From positions 1-7,205 of the forward strand of contig SKFX01000164.1 in the NCBI GenBank assembly GCA_007117775.1: DNA of 7,205 nucleotides. Reading direction: 5' to 3'. How positions within the stretch are numbered: the stretch's first letter is position 1; each line of letters starts with the position of its first letter. The notes below the pieces were generated by a model that was not told the DNA's origin, made no database searches, and worked only from the letters and a program-made list of their open reading frames with translations. Made by a program: the position numbers and the translations under genes. Positions 1 through 5,855 of the stretch are shown piece after piece. Source of the DNA: Ilumatobacteraceae bacterium. GTDB taxonomy: Bacteria; Actinomycetota; Acidimicrobiia; Acidimicrobiales; Ilumatobacteraceae.

Positions 1-1305
1 AGACACTGCTGTGAGCAGGTCGTCGTCATCGGTGGCGGGGTCGATGGGGGTGTCTGCGAGTGCACGACAGAAGATCAGGTAGTCGGTCTCCACCGAGCCG
101 AGCAGGGTCACCAGTTCGTCGACGATCGCTCCATCGGCGGGCAGAGGTGCCGCCCAGCCGAGACGACGGACCATCATCGCCTTGAAACGCTGACCGAAAC
201 TCGTCTGGGCCTCATCGAGGATCTCTTGATACGGCTCGACGGCACCGGTGAGTTCCACCAATGAGTTCGCCAACTGTGCGAGGTTCCAGATCGCAATCTG
301 GGGTTGAGCCCCGAATCGATACCGGCGACCGGTGGCGTCGGTGGTGTTCGGTGTCCAATTGAGATCGAAATCCTCGAGCCAGCCGTAGGGGCCGTAATCG
401 ATCGTGAGGCCCAAGATGGACATGTTGTCGGTGTTGAGCACACCGTGGACGAATCCGACCCGCATCCAATCGATGACGAGCGAGATGGTGCGCTCGGTCA
501 CCTCTGCGAAGAACGCAACGATCTGCGATGGTTCGAGGTGGCTGAAATCGGTGGCGATGGTGTATTCGACGAGCCGCCGGGTCAGTTCGAGATCGCCGCG
601 GGCGCTCGGGAGTTGGAAGTGGCCGAAACGGGTGAACGAGGGTGCGACTCGACACACCACGGCACCTGGCTCGGGTTCGGGATTGCCGTCGTAGAGCATG
701 TCGCGGATGACGTGGTCGCCGGTCAGGGCCAGCGACAGCGCCCGTGTCGTTGGGATCCCGAGATGGTGCATCGCCTCTGAGCAGAGGAATTCTCGCAGCG
801 AAGAGCGCAGCACGGCGCGGCCATCAGCACCACGGGAGTACGGGGTGGTGCCCGCACCCTTGAGTTGCAGTGTCTGTAGATCGCCAGCGGCATCGCGTAT
901 CTCGCCATAGGAGATGGCGCGCCCATCGCCGAGCTGGCCGGCCCAGGTCCCGAACTGGTGACCGCCGTAGCTGGTGGCATGCGGGTCGGCGCCGAGCGGC
1001 ACCCGGTTTCCTGAGAAGACCTGGGCGAAGTCATCGCTCGTGAGCACCTCGGGCGCGAATCCGAGCAGTTCAGCGACCTCGTCCGCAACAGCGAGGGTGC
1101 TGGGTCGCTGCACCGGAGTCGGTTGTACTCGACTGAACAGTGCGCCAGAGACGGGTCGCGGGCGGTTGGTGGTGTCGGGGTCTGCGGGCAGCTGGGCACT
1201 GAAGTGCAGATCGAAGGGCATCTGGTCGAGATCGACGATCCCACCGCCGGCCCGAGCTGGTGCCTCTGAGGCCTGCGGCGGGCCCGCATCAGGCGAATTC
1301 GTCAT
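1..1305 (-). CDS. selO: Protein adenylyltransferase SelO (YdiU/UPF0061), C-terminus cut by the window edge
   Basis: SelO has a protein kinase fold but binds ATP in a flipped orientation and transfers AMP to Ser/Thr/Tyr of target proteins, often redox proteins. 435 codons are open from the ATG at 1305 to base 1. Family landmarks in order are YGGHQFGTWAGQLGDGRA (about 113-130), QLKGAGTTPYSRGADGRAVLRSS (147-169, with the nucleotide-binding Lys149 and basic residues), SEAMHHLGIPTTRAL (176-190), the catalytic-loop equivalent HGVLNTDN (287-294), and the metal-binding DYGPYG (303-308), which replaces the kinase DFG. E. coli SelO is about 478 residues, and this protein also has about 40 extra N-terminal residues, so roughly 70-120 C-terminal residues should lie to the left of the window. 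Whether the C-terminus carries the Cys/Sec seen in some homologues cannot be judged. The start fits the N-terminal LDQMPFD block and a possible leaderless promoter. The gene is divergent from the carbonic anhydrase gene. Family assignment is very secure; targets are unknown. Confidence 0.96.
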   Translation of the reverse strand, partial: MTNSPDAGPPQASEAPARAGGGIVDLDQMPFDLHFSAQLPADPDTTNRPRPVSGALFSRVQPTPVQRPSTLAVADEVAELLGFAPEVLTSDDFAQVFSGNRVPLGADPHATSYGGHQFGTWAGQLGDGRAISYGEIRDAAGDLQTLQLKGAGTTPYSRGADGRAVLRSSLREFLCSEAMHHLGIPTTRALSLALTGDHVIRDMLYDGNPEPEPGAVVCRVAPSFTRFGHFQLPSARGDLELTRRLVEYTIATDFSHLEPSQIVAFFAEVTERTISLVIDWMRVGFVHGVLNTDNMSILGLTIDYGPYGWLEDFDLNWTPNTTDATGRRYRFGAQPQIAIWNLAQLANSLVELTGAVEPYQEILDEAQTSFGQRFKAMMVRRLGWAAPLPADGAIVDELVTLLGSVETDYLIFCRALADTPIDPATDDDDLLTAVS

Positions 1306-1311
1306 GAGATC

Positions 1312-1317
1312 ACCGTA
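1312..1317 (-). promoter_or_regulatory. Possible -10 box for leaderless selO transcription
   Basis: Read on the minus strand, TACGGT fits the actinobacterial TANNNT consensus. It is followed by six bases (GATCTC) and then the selO ATG, so a transcript would begin at or next to the A of the start codon. No Shine-Dalgarno sequence precedes this ATG, which agrees with a leaderless message. No clear -35 is seen. Such hexamers are common by chance, so this rests on spacing alone. Confidence 0.35.
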
Positions 1318-1335
1318 TCGCCGGGATGGGGCTGC

Positions 1336-1341
1336 GAGAAT
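1336..1341 (+). promoter_or_regulatory. Weak possible -10 box for the carbonic anhydrase gene
   Basis: GAGAAT matches TATAAT at four of six positions and lies exactly six bases before the ATG at 1348, mirroring the arrangement on the selO side. No convincing Shine-Dalgarno sequence is present; the GGGATGGGG stretch at 1323-1331 ends 16 bases from the start, which is too far. The box lacks the leading T, so support is weak. Confidence 0.2.
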
Positions 1342-1347
1342 CGATCC

Positions 1348-2151
1348 ATGTCGCTCTCGGTGGATTCAGCGCCACAGGCCTGTCAGATTCTCTCCGAAGG
1401 GAATGCGTCGTTCGCGCGCCTCTTCGACTCAGATGCGCCCGATGATCGGATCATCTCGGTCCGTGAACTCACCAGAGGTCTCGGCCATGACGATCGACCC
1501 GCCCACCACCCCTTTGCGGCGGTCATCGGATGCGCCGACGCTCGGGTGCCCGTCGAGTTGATCTTCTCCCAGACGGTCAACGAACTGTTCGTGGTCCGGG
1601 TCGCCGGCAATGTGCTCGGCCAAGAGGTGATCGGTTCGATCGATTATGCGGTGACGGCGATCCCGTCGGTGAAACTGGTGGTCGTCCTCGGCCACAGCGG
1701 TTGTGGAGCGATGCATGCCGCAACCGGGGCGTACCTCGATCCGACGGCGTTCGTGGGACTGGCTGCCGAACATCAGCTGCGCAGTATCGTCTCGCAGCTC
1801 TACCCGTCGATCCGTTTGGCGCATTCGGCTCTGATCGAGACACGCGGCCCCGAGATCGAGCAGCACCCATCGTTCGCCCAGGTGCTCGGCGAAGTCTCGA
1901 TCGTCGTGAATGCTGCGGTCATGGCATCGATGATGCGCAGCGAATTGAACGCCTACGACACCGAGGTCGAGGCTCGCTTCGCGATCTATGACCTCGCCAG
2001 TCACTGTGTGGGGATTCCCCAGCGTGCTGGCCAGGCCGAGGCCTATCACGGTCTCGTGCCGCCGCCGGTGGACGCGGCGGCGCTGACAGCGCTGGCCTAT
2101 GACATCGCCGACGGTGAGCACGTCGACGGGTTGCTCGGTCGTGGCGACTGA
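1348..2151 (+). CDS. Beta-class carbonic anhydrase
   Basis: Predicted zinc enzyme interconverting CO2 and bicarbonate, probably cytoplasmic since no signal peptide is visible. The 267-residue product has the beta-class zinc ligands in GCADARV (Cys62, with the Asp64/Arg66 dyad) and HSGCGA (His116, Cys119), plus FVVRVAGNV (81-89) between them. The usual CxDSR is CADAR here, but Cys, Asp and Arg are kept. The residue three before Cys62 is Val59, where allosterically inhibited type II enzymes (H. influenzae, E. coli) have a bicarbonate-binding Trp, so type I behaviour is inferred. The protein is longer than the usual 200-220 residues: after the normal YDLA strand (about 214-217) about 50 residues follow, including GLVPPPVDAAALTALAYDIADG. 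The gene stands alone on the plus strand, divergent from selO and convergent with the crotonase gene. Catalytic activity is likely but unproven. Confidence 0.93.
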   Translation: MSLSVDSAPQACQILSEGNASFARLFDSDAPDDRIISVRELTRGLGHDDRPAHHPFAAVIGCADARVPVELIFSQTVNELFVVRVAGNVLGQEVIGSIDYAVTAIPSVKLVVVLGHSGCGAMHAATGAYLDPTAFVGLAAEHQLRSIVSQLYPSIRLAHSALIETRGPEIEQHPSFAQVLGEVSIVVNAAVMASMMRSELNAYDTEVEARFAIYDLASHCVGIPQRAGQAEAYHGLVPPPVDAAALTALAYDIADGEHVDGLLGRGD

Positions 2152-2163
2152 GCGCGCCTCAAT

Positions 2164-2937
2164 TCACGAACCGGTCCAATTGGGCTCGCGTTTCTCGGCG
2201 AATGCCTTGGGGCCCTCGCGGGCGTCGTTGGACATGAAGACCGTTCCCTGATGCTCCTGCTGCAGCGCCCACATCTCAGCCTCGGTGAGCCCGACGGTGG
2301 CCTTGATGATGGTGGAGGAAGCCGCCACGGCCAAAGGAGCGTTCTTGGCGATCCGCTCGGCAAGCGCAAGGGCATCGGCGACAGCTGAACCCGGCTCTGA
2401 CAGACGGGCGATCAGGCCGAAGGAGTTGGCCTCCTCCGCGCTGATCGGGTCACCGGTGAGCGCCATCTCCATCGCCTTTGAGTAGCCGACACGACTCGGC
2501 AGGCGCAGTAGGCCGCCACCGGCGGCGAACAGTCCCACCTTCACCTCGGGGATGCCGAGCTTGGCCCCCTTGGCTGCCACCAGGAGGTCGCAGGTGAGGG
2601 CCAATTCGAGCCCGCCGGCCAACGCGAACCCTTCGATGGCGGCGATCAGCGGCTTGGTGGACCCGTTCTGGATGAAGGTGAACATCGGGCCGATGTCCTC
2701 ACCGCGCGAGAAGGCCTTGAGATCCATGCCCGAGCTGAAACCGGCTCCGGTGCCGGTGAGGACACCGGCGGTGAGGCCCGGATCCTCGTTCAGCCGCTGG
2801 ACCGCGTCCCACAGACCGGTCGAGAGCGCACCGTTGATGGCGTTCATGGCGTCGGGCCGATTCAGTGTGATCAGCAGGACGCGACCGTGCTGCTCGGTCA
2901 GTACCGCATCGGTGGGGGTGTCGGTGGGCTCGCTCAT
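2164..2937 (-). CDS. Enoyl-CoA hydratase/isomerase family protein (crotonase fold)
   Basis: Predicted to act on a CoA thioester, most simply by hydrating a 2-enoyl-CoA in fatty acid or related acyl-CoA breakdown. The product is 257 residues, the normal crotonase size. Oxyanion-hole segments are SSGMDLKAF (68-76) and ALAGGLELAL (105-114). Two glutamates, Glu111 in GGLELAL and Glu131 in GIPEVKVG, are 20 residues apart and align with the two catalytic glutamates (144 and 164) of rat mitochondrial enoyl-CoA hydratase, which favours true hydratase activity over isomerase-only relatives. The C-terminal EGPKAFAEKREPNW is typical of actinobacterial EchA proteins. The ATG at 2937 is chosen over an in-frame GTG at 3012 because AGGAG lies five bases before it and the crotonase domain begins soon after. 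The gene follows fcl after a 196-base gap, so it probably has its own promoter. Substrate cannot be told from sequence. Confidence 0.93.
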   Translation of the reverse strand: MSEPTDTPTDAVLTEQHGRVLLITLNRPDAMNAINGALSTGLWDAVQRLNEDPGLTAGVLTGTGAGFSSGMDLKAFSRGEDIGPMFTFIQNGSTKPLIAAIEGFALAGGLELALTCDLLVAAKGAKLGIPEVKVGLFAAGGGLLRLPSRVGYSKAMEMALTGDPISAEEANSFGLIARLSEPGSAVADALALAERIAKNAPLAVAASSTIIKATVGLTEAEMWALQQEHQGTVFMSNDAREGPKAFAEKREPNWTGS

Positions 2938-2942
2938 CGGAT

Positions 2943-2947
2943 CTCCT
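2943..2947 (-). promoter_or_regulatory. Ribosome binding site of the crotonase gene
   Basis: On the minus strand AGGAG sits five bases before the ATG at 2937. It is the only strong Shine-Dalgarno match before a gene in this window and it decides the start against the upstream in-frame GTG at 3012. Its presence implies a message with a real 5' leader, unlike the leader-poor starts elsewhere here. Confidence 0.75.
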
Positions 2948-2991
2948 GATGTGTTGACGGTGCCGATCGCAGGTGGTCTCGGCCTGAGATG

Positions 2992-3022
2992 AGGGTAGTC
3001 AGCAGCCGTCACGGTTCTCCAA
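2992..3022 (-). promoter_or_regulatory. Possible promoter for the crotonase gene
   Basis: On the minus strand TTGGAG (3022-3017) and TACCCT (2997-2992) resemble -35 and -10 boxes with a 19-base spacer, slightly longer than ideal. A start about seven bases further on would give a leader of roughly 45-50 bases that contains the ribosome binding site. The 196-base gap after fcl makes an independent promoter plausible, but the match is modest. Confidence 0.25.
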
Positions 3023-3030
3023 CGCTGCTG
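3000..3030. repeat. Inverted repeat in the fcl-crotonase gap
   Basis: CAGCAGC (3000-3006) and GCTGCTG (3024-3030) are perfect seven-base inverted arms separated by 17 bases. They cover the spacer and -35 of the candidate crotonase promoter, so an operator is imaginable. A hairpin ending the upstream fcl message is another option, but no T-tract follows on either strand. The rest of the 196-base gap (2938-3133) shows only the ribosome binding site and an unstarted reading frame just after fcl. Confidence 0.3.
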
Positions 3031-3133
3031 GTCCAGCCGCTCGTCTCGGGCGATCGGTTCGGTCGCTCAGCCCCGCACCGTTGCGCCACCCATGCCAGAG
3101 GCCGGTTGTCCTCGGCCGTGAAGAGCAGGTGGG

Positions 3134-4108
3134 TCAGAGCGATGTGGTGACGCCACGCATCGATGAGTCCTGATGCTCCAAGAACCACTGGTAGGTGGAG
3201 ACGATCCCATCCCGTAACGGAATCGACGGGGTCCAGCCCAAGGCGGTGAGGCGCGAGACGTCGAGGACCTTGCGCGGTGTTCCGTCTGGCTTGGTGGTGT
3301 CAAAGACCAGCTGAGCATCGGGGTGCACGATCTCGCCGATCAGCTCGGCGAGTTGGCGGATCGACTGGTCGACCCCGCTGCCCACATTGATGTGACTGTC
3401 ATCGGAGTAGTGGTCCATGAGGAACAGACAGGCATCGGCGAGATCATCGACATGGAGGAATTCGCGCATCGCTGAGCCGGTTCCCCAGATCTCCACCTCT
3501 CGGCGTCCAGCGGTCCGAGCCTCGTGGAACTTGCGGATCAGCGCTGGGAGCACATGGCTGGAGTCGAGATCGAAGTTGTCGTTGGGGCCGTAGAGATTCG
3601 TCGGCATCGCAGAGATGAAATCGTGGCCGTACTGGCGACGGTAGGCCTGACACAGTTTGATGCCGGCGATCTTGGCGACTGCGTACCACTCATTGGTGGG
3701 TTCGAGTGGGCCGGTCAGCAGCTGATCCTCACCGATGGGTTGGGTCGCATGGCGCGGATAGATGCACGAAGAACCGAGATAGAGCAGCTTGTCGGTGCCG
3801 AACTCGTGGGCGGCGTGGACCACGGTCCCATGGATCATCAAGTTGTCGTAGATGAACTCGGCTGGTCTCGTCGAGTTGGCCAGGATGCCACCGACAGTAC
3901 CGGCCACCAAGAACACGTAGCGAGGACGGTTCGCTTTGAACCAGTGGGAGACCTCTGACTGATCCCTCAGGTCCAATTGGCTGCGGCTGGCGGTCTGGAC
4001 ATTGCTGAACCCGCTGCGTTCGAGGCAGCGCATGATCGCTGAACCGACGAGGCCACCATGGCCCGCCACGAAGACCGGAGCATCGCGATCAATCGGGCCA
4101 GCCGTCAT
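3134..4108 (-). CDS. fcl: GDP-L-fucose synthase (GDP-4-keto-6-deoxymannose epimerase/reductase)
   Basis: Carries out the last step of de novo GDP-L-fucose synthesis: epimerisation at C3 and C5 of GDP-4-keto-6-deoxy-D-mannose, then NADPH reduction. This extended short-chain dehydrogenase has 324 residues (E. coli Fcl has 321) and aligns end to end with it. The dinucleotide-binding glycine motif is GHGGLVG (16-22). The catalytic Ser113 and Cys115 lie in LGSSCIYP, and Tyr142 and Lys146 in YAVAK, with the same Ser-Tyr spacing of 29 as E. coli Ser107/Tyr136. His185 matches E. coli His179. MPTNLYGPNDNF, MREFLHVDDLADA, KPDGTPRK and STYQWFLEHQD are also family blocks. The start lies nine bases after the methyltransferase stop with no Shine-Dalgarno sequence, so translation is probably coupled. 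It is the last gene of the pfkA operon. The partner GDP-mannose 4,6-dehydratase is not in the window. Confidence 0.97.
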   Translation of the reverse strand: MTAGPIDRDAPVFVAGHGGLVGSAIMRCLERSGFSNVQTASRSQLDLRDQSEVSHWFKANRPRYVFLVAGTVGGILANSTRPAEFIYDNLMIHGTVVHAAHEFGTDKLLYLGSSCIYPRHATQPIGEDQLLTGPLEPTNEWYAVAKIAGIKLCQAYRRQYGHDFISAMPTNLYGPNDNFDLDSSHVLPALIRKFHEARTAGRREVEIWGTGSAMREFLHVDDLADACLFLMDHYSDDSHINVGSGVDQSIRQLAELIGEIVHPDAQLVFDTTKPDGTPRKVLDVSRLTALGWTPSIPLRDGIVSTYQWFLEHQDSSMRGVTTSL

Positions 4109-4117
4109 GGTTGCAGG

Positions 4118-4732
4118 TTACCGCTGGTGCTGAGCGCCGGCGATCACCACGAGGTCGGTCGCAGTGCGCTCACCATCGTCGGTCTGCACCGTTCGCTGGG
4201 CCTCGCCACCCCGTTCGATCACGAGGCCGAGGTCTGTGAGGATTTCTGTGACCCGCTCGGGGGTGGATAGCACGGCGGGATCTTGTGGGCCGCCGACACC
4301 ACCCTCGAGGTTCGCGAGCGCGTGGGCGACCACCACGAGCCGCCCGGTCTCGCCGAGCAGTTGTGCACCGGCGCGCAATGCCTCGACGAGGTCGCTGTCG
4401 GGGACCTGCAGATAACAGAAGAGCACGAGGTCGAAACGTTGGTCGACGATACGGTCGACGGTGCGTGCATCACCCAGGATCCAGTCCACATCGACGCCGT
4501 TGTGCTCAGCGATACGGCGAGCCTTATCGAGAGCGACGGCGGAGAATTCGACACCCGTCGCCTTCCAGCCCTGCGTCGCCAGCCAGATCGTGTTGCGACC
4601 CTCCCCACAGGCGATATCGATCGCCGTGCCGGGCTTGAGAGCTGAGCAGATCTGTTCGACGAACTGATTCGGCTCTGCCGACCACACCAGATCGGTGCTC
4701 GAATATCGCTGATCCCAGTCCGAGGCGTCCAT
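4118..4732 (-). CDS. Class I SAM-dependent methyltransferase, substrate unknown
   Basis: Predicted to transfer a methyl group from S-adenosylmethionine to an unknown acceptor. The 204-residue product starts with WDQRYSSTDLVWSAEPN (6-22), an opening typical of a family of small actinobacterial methyltransferases related to the TehB/thiopurine methyltransferase group. Motif I is AIDIACGEGRN (37-47). Glu62 in GVEFS is the likely ribose-binding acidic residue, GDAR (87-90) is the adenine-side motif, and FDLVLFCYLQVP (100-111) is the following strand. No membrane segment or second domain is seen. The ATG at 4732 is chosen because it lies four bases after the stop of the upstream gene and just before the conserved WDxRY. 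The frame is open back to 4843, but that part lies inside the upstream gene and looks like shadow sequence. Fold is certain; reaction is not, and a glycan, drug or small-thiol substrate would be a guess. Confidence 0.9.
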   Translation of the reverse strand: MDASDWDQRYSSTDLVWSAEPNQFVEQICSALKPGTAIDIACGEGRNTIWLATQGWKATGVEFSAVALDKARRIAEHNGVDVDWILGDARTVDRIVDQRFDLVLFCYLQVPDSDLVEALRAGAQLLGETGRLVVVAHALANLEGGVGGPQDPAVLSTPERVTEILTDLGLVIERGGEAQRTVQTDDGERTATDLVVIAGAQHQR

Positions 4733-4736
4733 TCGG

Positions 4737-5855
4737 TCAGGGTATCGCCGGGTCGGCCGGGCCACGGGCGGCATCGTCTGGCCCGAGCGTTGGGCCACTG
4801 CGGTGCTGGCGGACCTCGCGCAGACCCTGGACGGCGGCTGCAACGATCGGCACGGCGAGGAAGGCTCCCAGCACTCCGAGCGCGACCGCGCCGGCGGTCA
4901 CGGCGGTGATCACGGCGAGTGGATGCAGATGGGTGATCTTGGACATGATCACCGGTTGCAGCAAATTGCTCTCGAGTTGCTGCACGACGACGTTGAGGAC
5001 GAGGACGGCCAGGGCGAGGCCCAAGCCGCCGCTGCCGAGTGCGACCAGCACGGCGATCGCCCCGGCGACGAATGCGCCGATGATCGGGAACAGCCCACCG
5101 AAGAAGATGATCAGGGCCAATGGGAGGGCGAGGGGGACGCCCAGGATGAACAGGCCGAGACCGATCAGGACCGCATCGACGGCTGCGACGAGGAGTTGGC
5201 CGCGGATGAATCCGCCGAAGGTGTACCAGGCGCGTCGAGCAACGAGGTCGACATCGTCGCGAAGATTGGACGGGAAGAATGCACCGAGGCCTCGACGCAT
5301 CCGGTCGGCGTCTTTGAGGTAGAAGAACAGCGCGAAGGCTCCGAGCAGCGTTCCGGCGATGATCTCAAGGGTGGTGAACGCCACACTGGTGGCAGTGCCG
5401 CTGACATCGAAACTGCGCGACCATTCGGCGATGCGCGCCACGACGTCATCGAGGGGAGGCAGGGTCAGGTCGAGCCGTCGGGCGACGAAGTCGGCGATCT
5501 CGACATACGCCTCCTCGATATTGTCGAGCAATACCCGGAATTCTGCGAACACCAGCCAGATCAACACCAGCAGGATGACGCCGATGCCCACGAGCGAGAG
5601 CAGCGTCACTGAGGCCACCGCCAGCATCGGTGGCCATCCCCAACGCTGGAGACGGCGCACCACCGGCATCAACAGCGCTGCGGGGAACAGCGCCAGGAGC
5701 AGTGGAACGACCACCAGCTTGAACGAGTTGAGCACGAACAGGACGCCGATCACCACGGCGGCGATGCCGACCACGGACCATGACACCATGCCGGCCCGTA
5801 ACAGCGGAGATCTGCTCGAGACCTCGTCGGGCGGACGTGGCTGCGGGTCAGTCAC
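4737..5855 (-). CDS. AI-2E family transporter (PF01594-type membrane protein)
   Basis: Integral inner-membrane protein of 372 residues. Hydrophobic segments lie at about 23-43, 46-65, 78-104, 157-180, 222-240, 243-270, 276-292 and 310-342, with a hydrophilic acidic stretch around 110-155. Family blocks include GGFIRGQLLVA (214-224), FFGGLFPIIGAF (251-262) and QLESNLLQPVIMSK (293-306), followed by LHPL. The soluble tail (about 345-372) is rich in Pro, Asp and Arg. The family was named for reported export of autoinducer-2 by E. coli TqsA, but members also include Na+/H+ antiporters and many of unknown substrate, so export of AI-2 should not be assumed. Translation starts at GTG, inside the end of pfkA: GTGACTGA holds this start and the pfkA stop, an eight-base overlap. 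No Shine-Dalgarno sequence is visible, so reinitiation by ribosomes finishing pfkA is likely. Confidence 0.93.
   Translation of the reverse strand: MTDPQPRPPDEVSSRSPLLRAGMVSWSVVGIAAVVIGVLFVLNSFKLVVVPLLLALFPAALLMPVVRRLQRWGWPPMLAVASVTLLSLVGIGVILLVLIWLVFAEFRVLLDNIEEAYVEIADFVARRLDLTLPPLDDVVARIAEWSRSFDVSGTATSVAFTTLEIIAGTLLGAFALFFYLKDADRMRRGLGAFFPSNLRDDVDLVARRAWYTFGGFIRGQLLVAAVDAVLIGLGLFILGVPLALPLALIIFFGGLFPIIGAFVAGAIAVLVALGSGGLGLALAVLVLNVVVQQLESNLLQPVIMSKITHLHPLAVITAVTAGAVALGVLGAFLAVPIVAAAVQGLREVRQHRSGPTLGPDDAARGPADPAIP

Noticed and set aside
304..780. A 158-codon plus-strand frame
   Set aside because: It is antisense to the well-conserved catalytic region of selO and matches no family I know.
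1429..2121. A 230-codon minus-strand frame opposite the carbonic anhydrase gene
   Set aside because: It is rich in Arg, Asp and His with no recognisable motif, while the plus-strand frame has intact zinc-binding motifs.
2176..2183. Perfect palindrome CCAATTGG
   Set aside because: It lies inside the crotonase coding sequence at the conserved Pro-Asn-Trp codons and is explained by coding.
2938..3012. 25-residue N-terminal extension of the crotonase from an in-frame GTG
   Set aside because: The ATG at 2937 has a strong AGGAG five bases before it, the extension has no crotonase similarity, and the candidate promoter lies within it.
4733..4843. 37-residue N-terminal extension of the methyltransferase
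   Set aside because: It overlaps the AI-2E gene in another frame and is rich in Arg, Ser and Pro. The ATG at 4732 immediately precedes the conserved WDQRY block.
4803..5612. A 269-codon plus-strand frame rich in Asp, Glu, Gln and Gly
   Set aside because: It lies wholly opposite the AI-2E membrane protein gene. Its acidic, low-complexity composition is what the complement of hydrophobic codons gives, and the minus-strand frame has clear family blocks.
4737..5855. Calling the membrane protein an autoinducer-2 exporter and the region a quorum-sensing locus
   Set aside because: The family name comes from one reported function; members have diverse or unknown substrates, and no luxS or signal gene is in the window.
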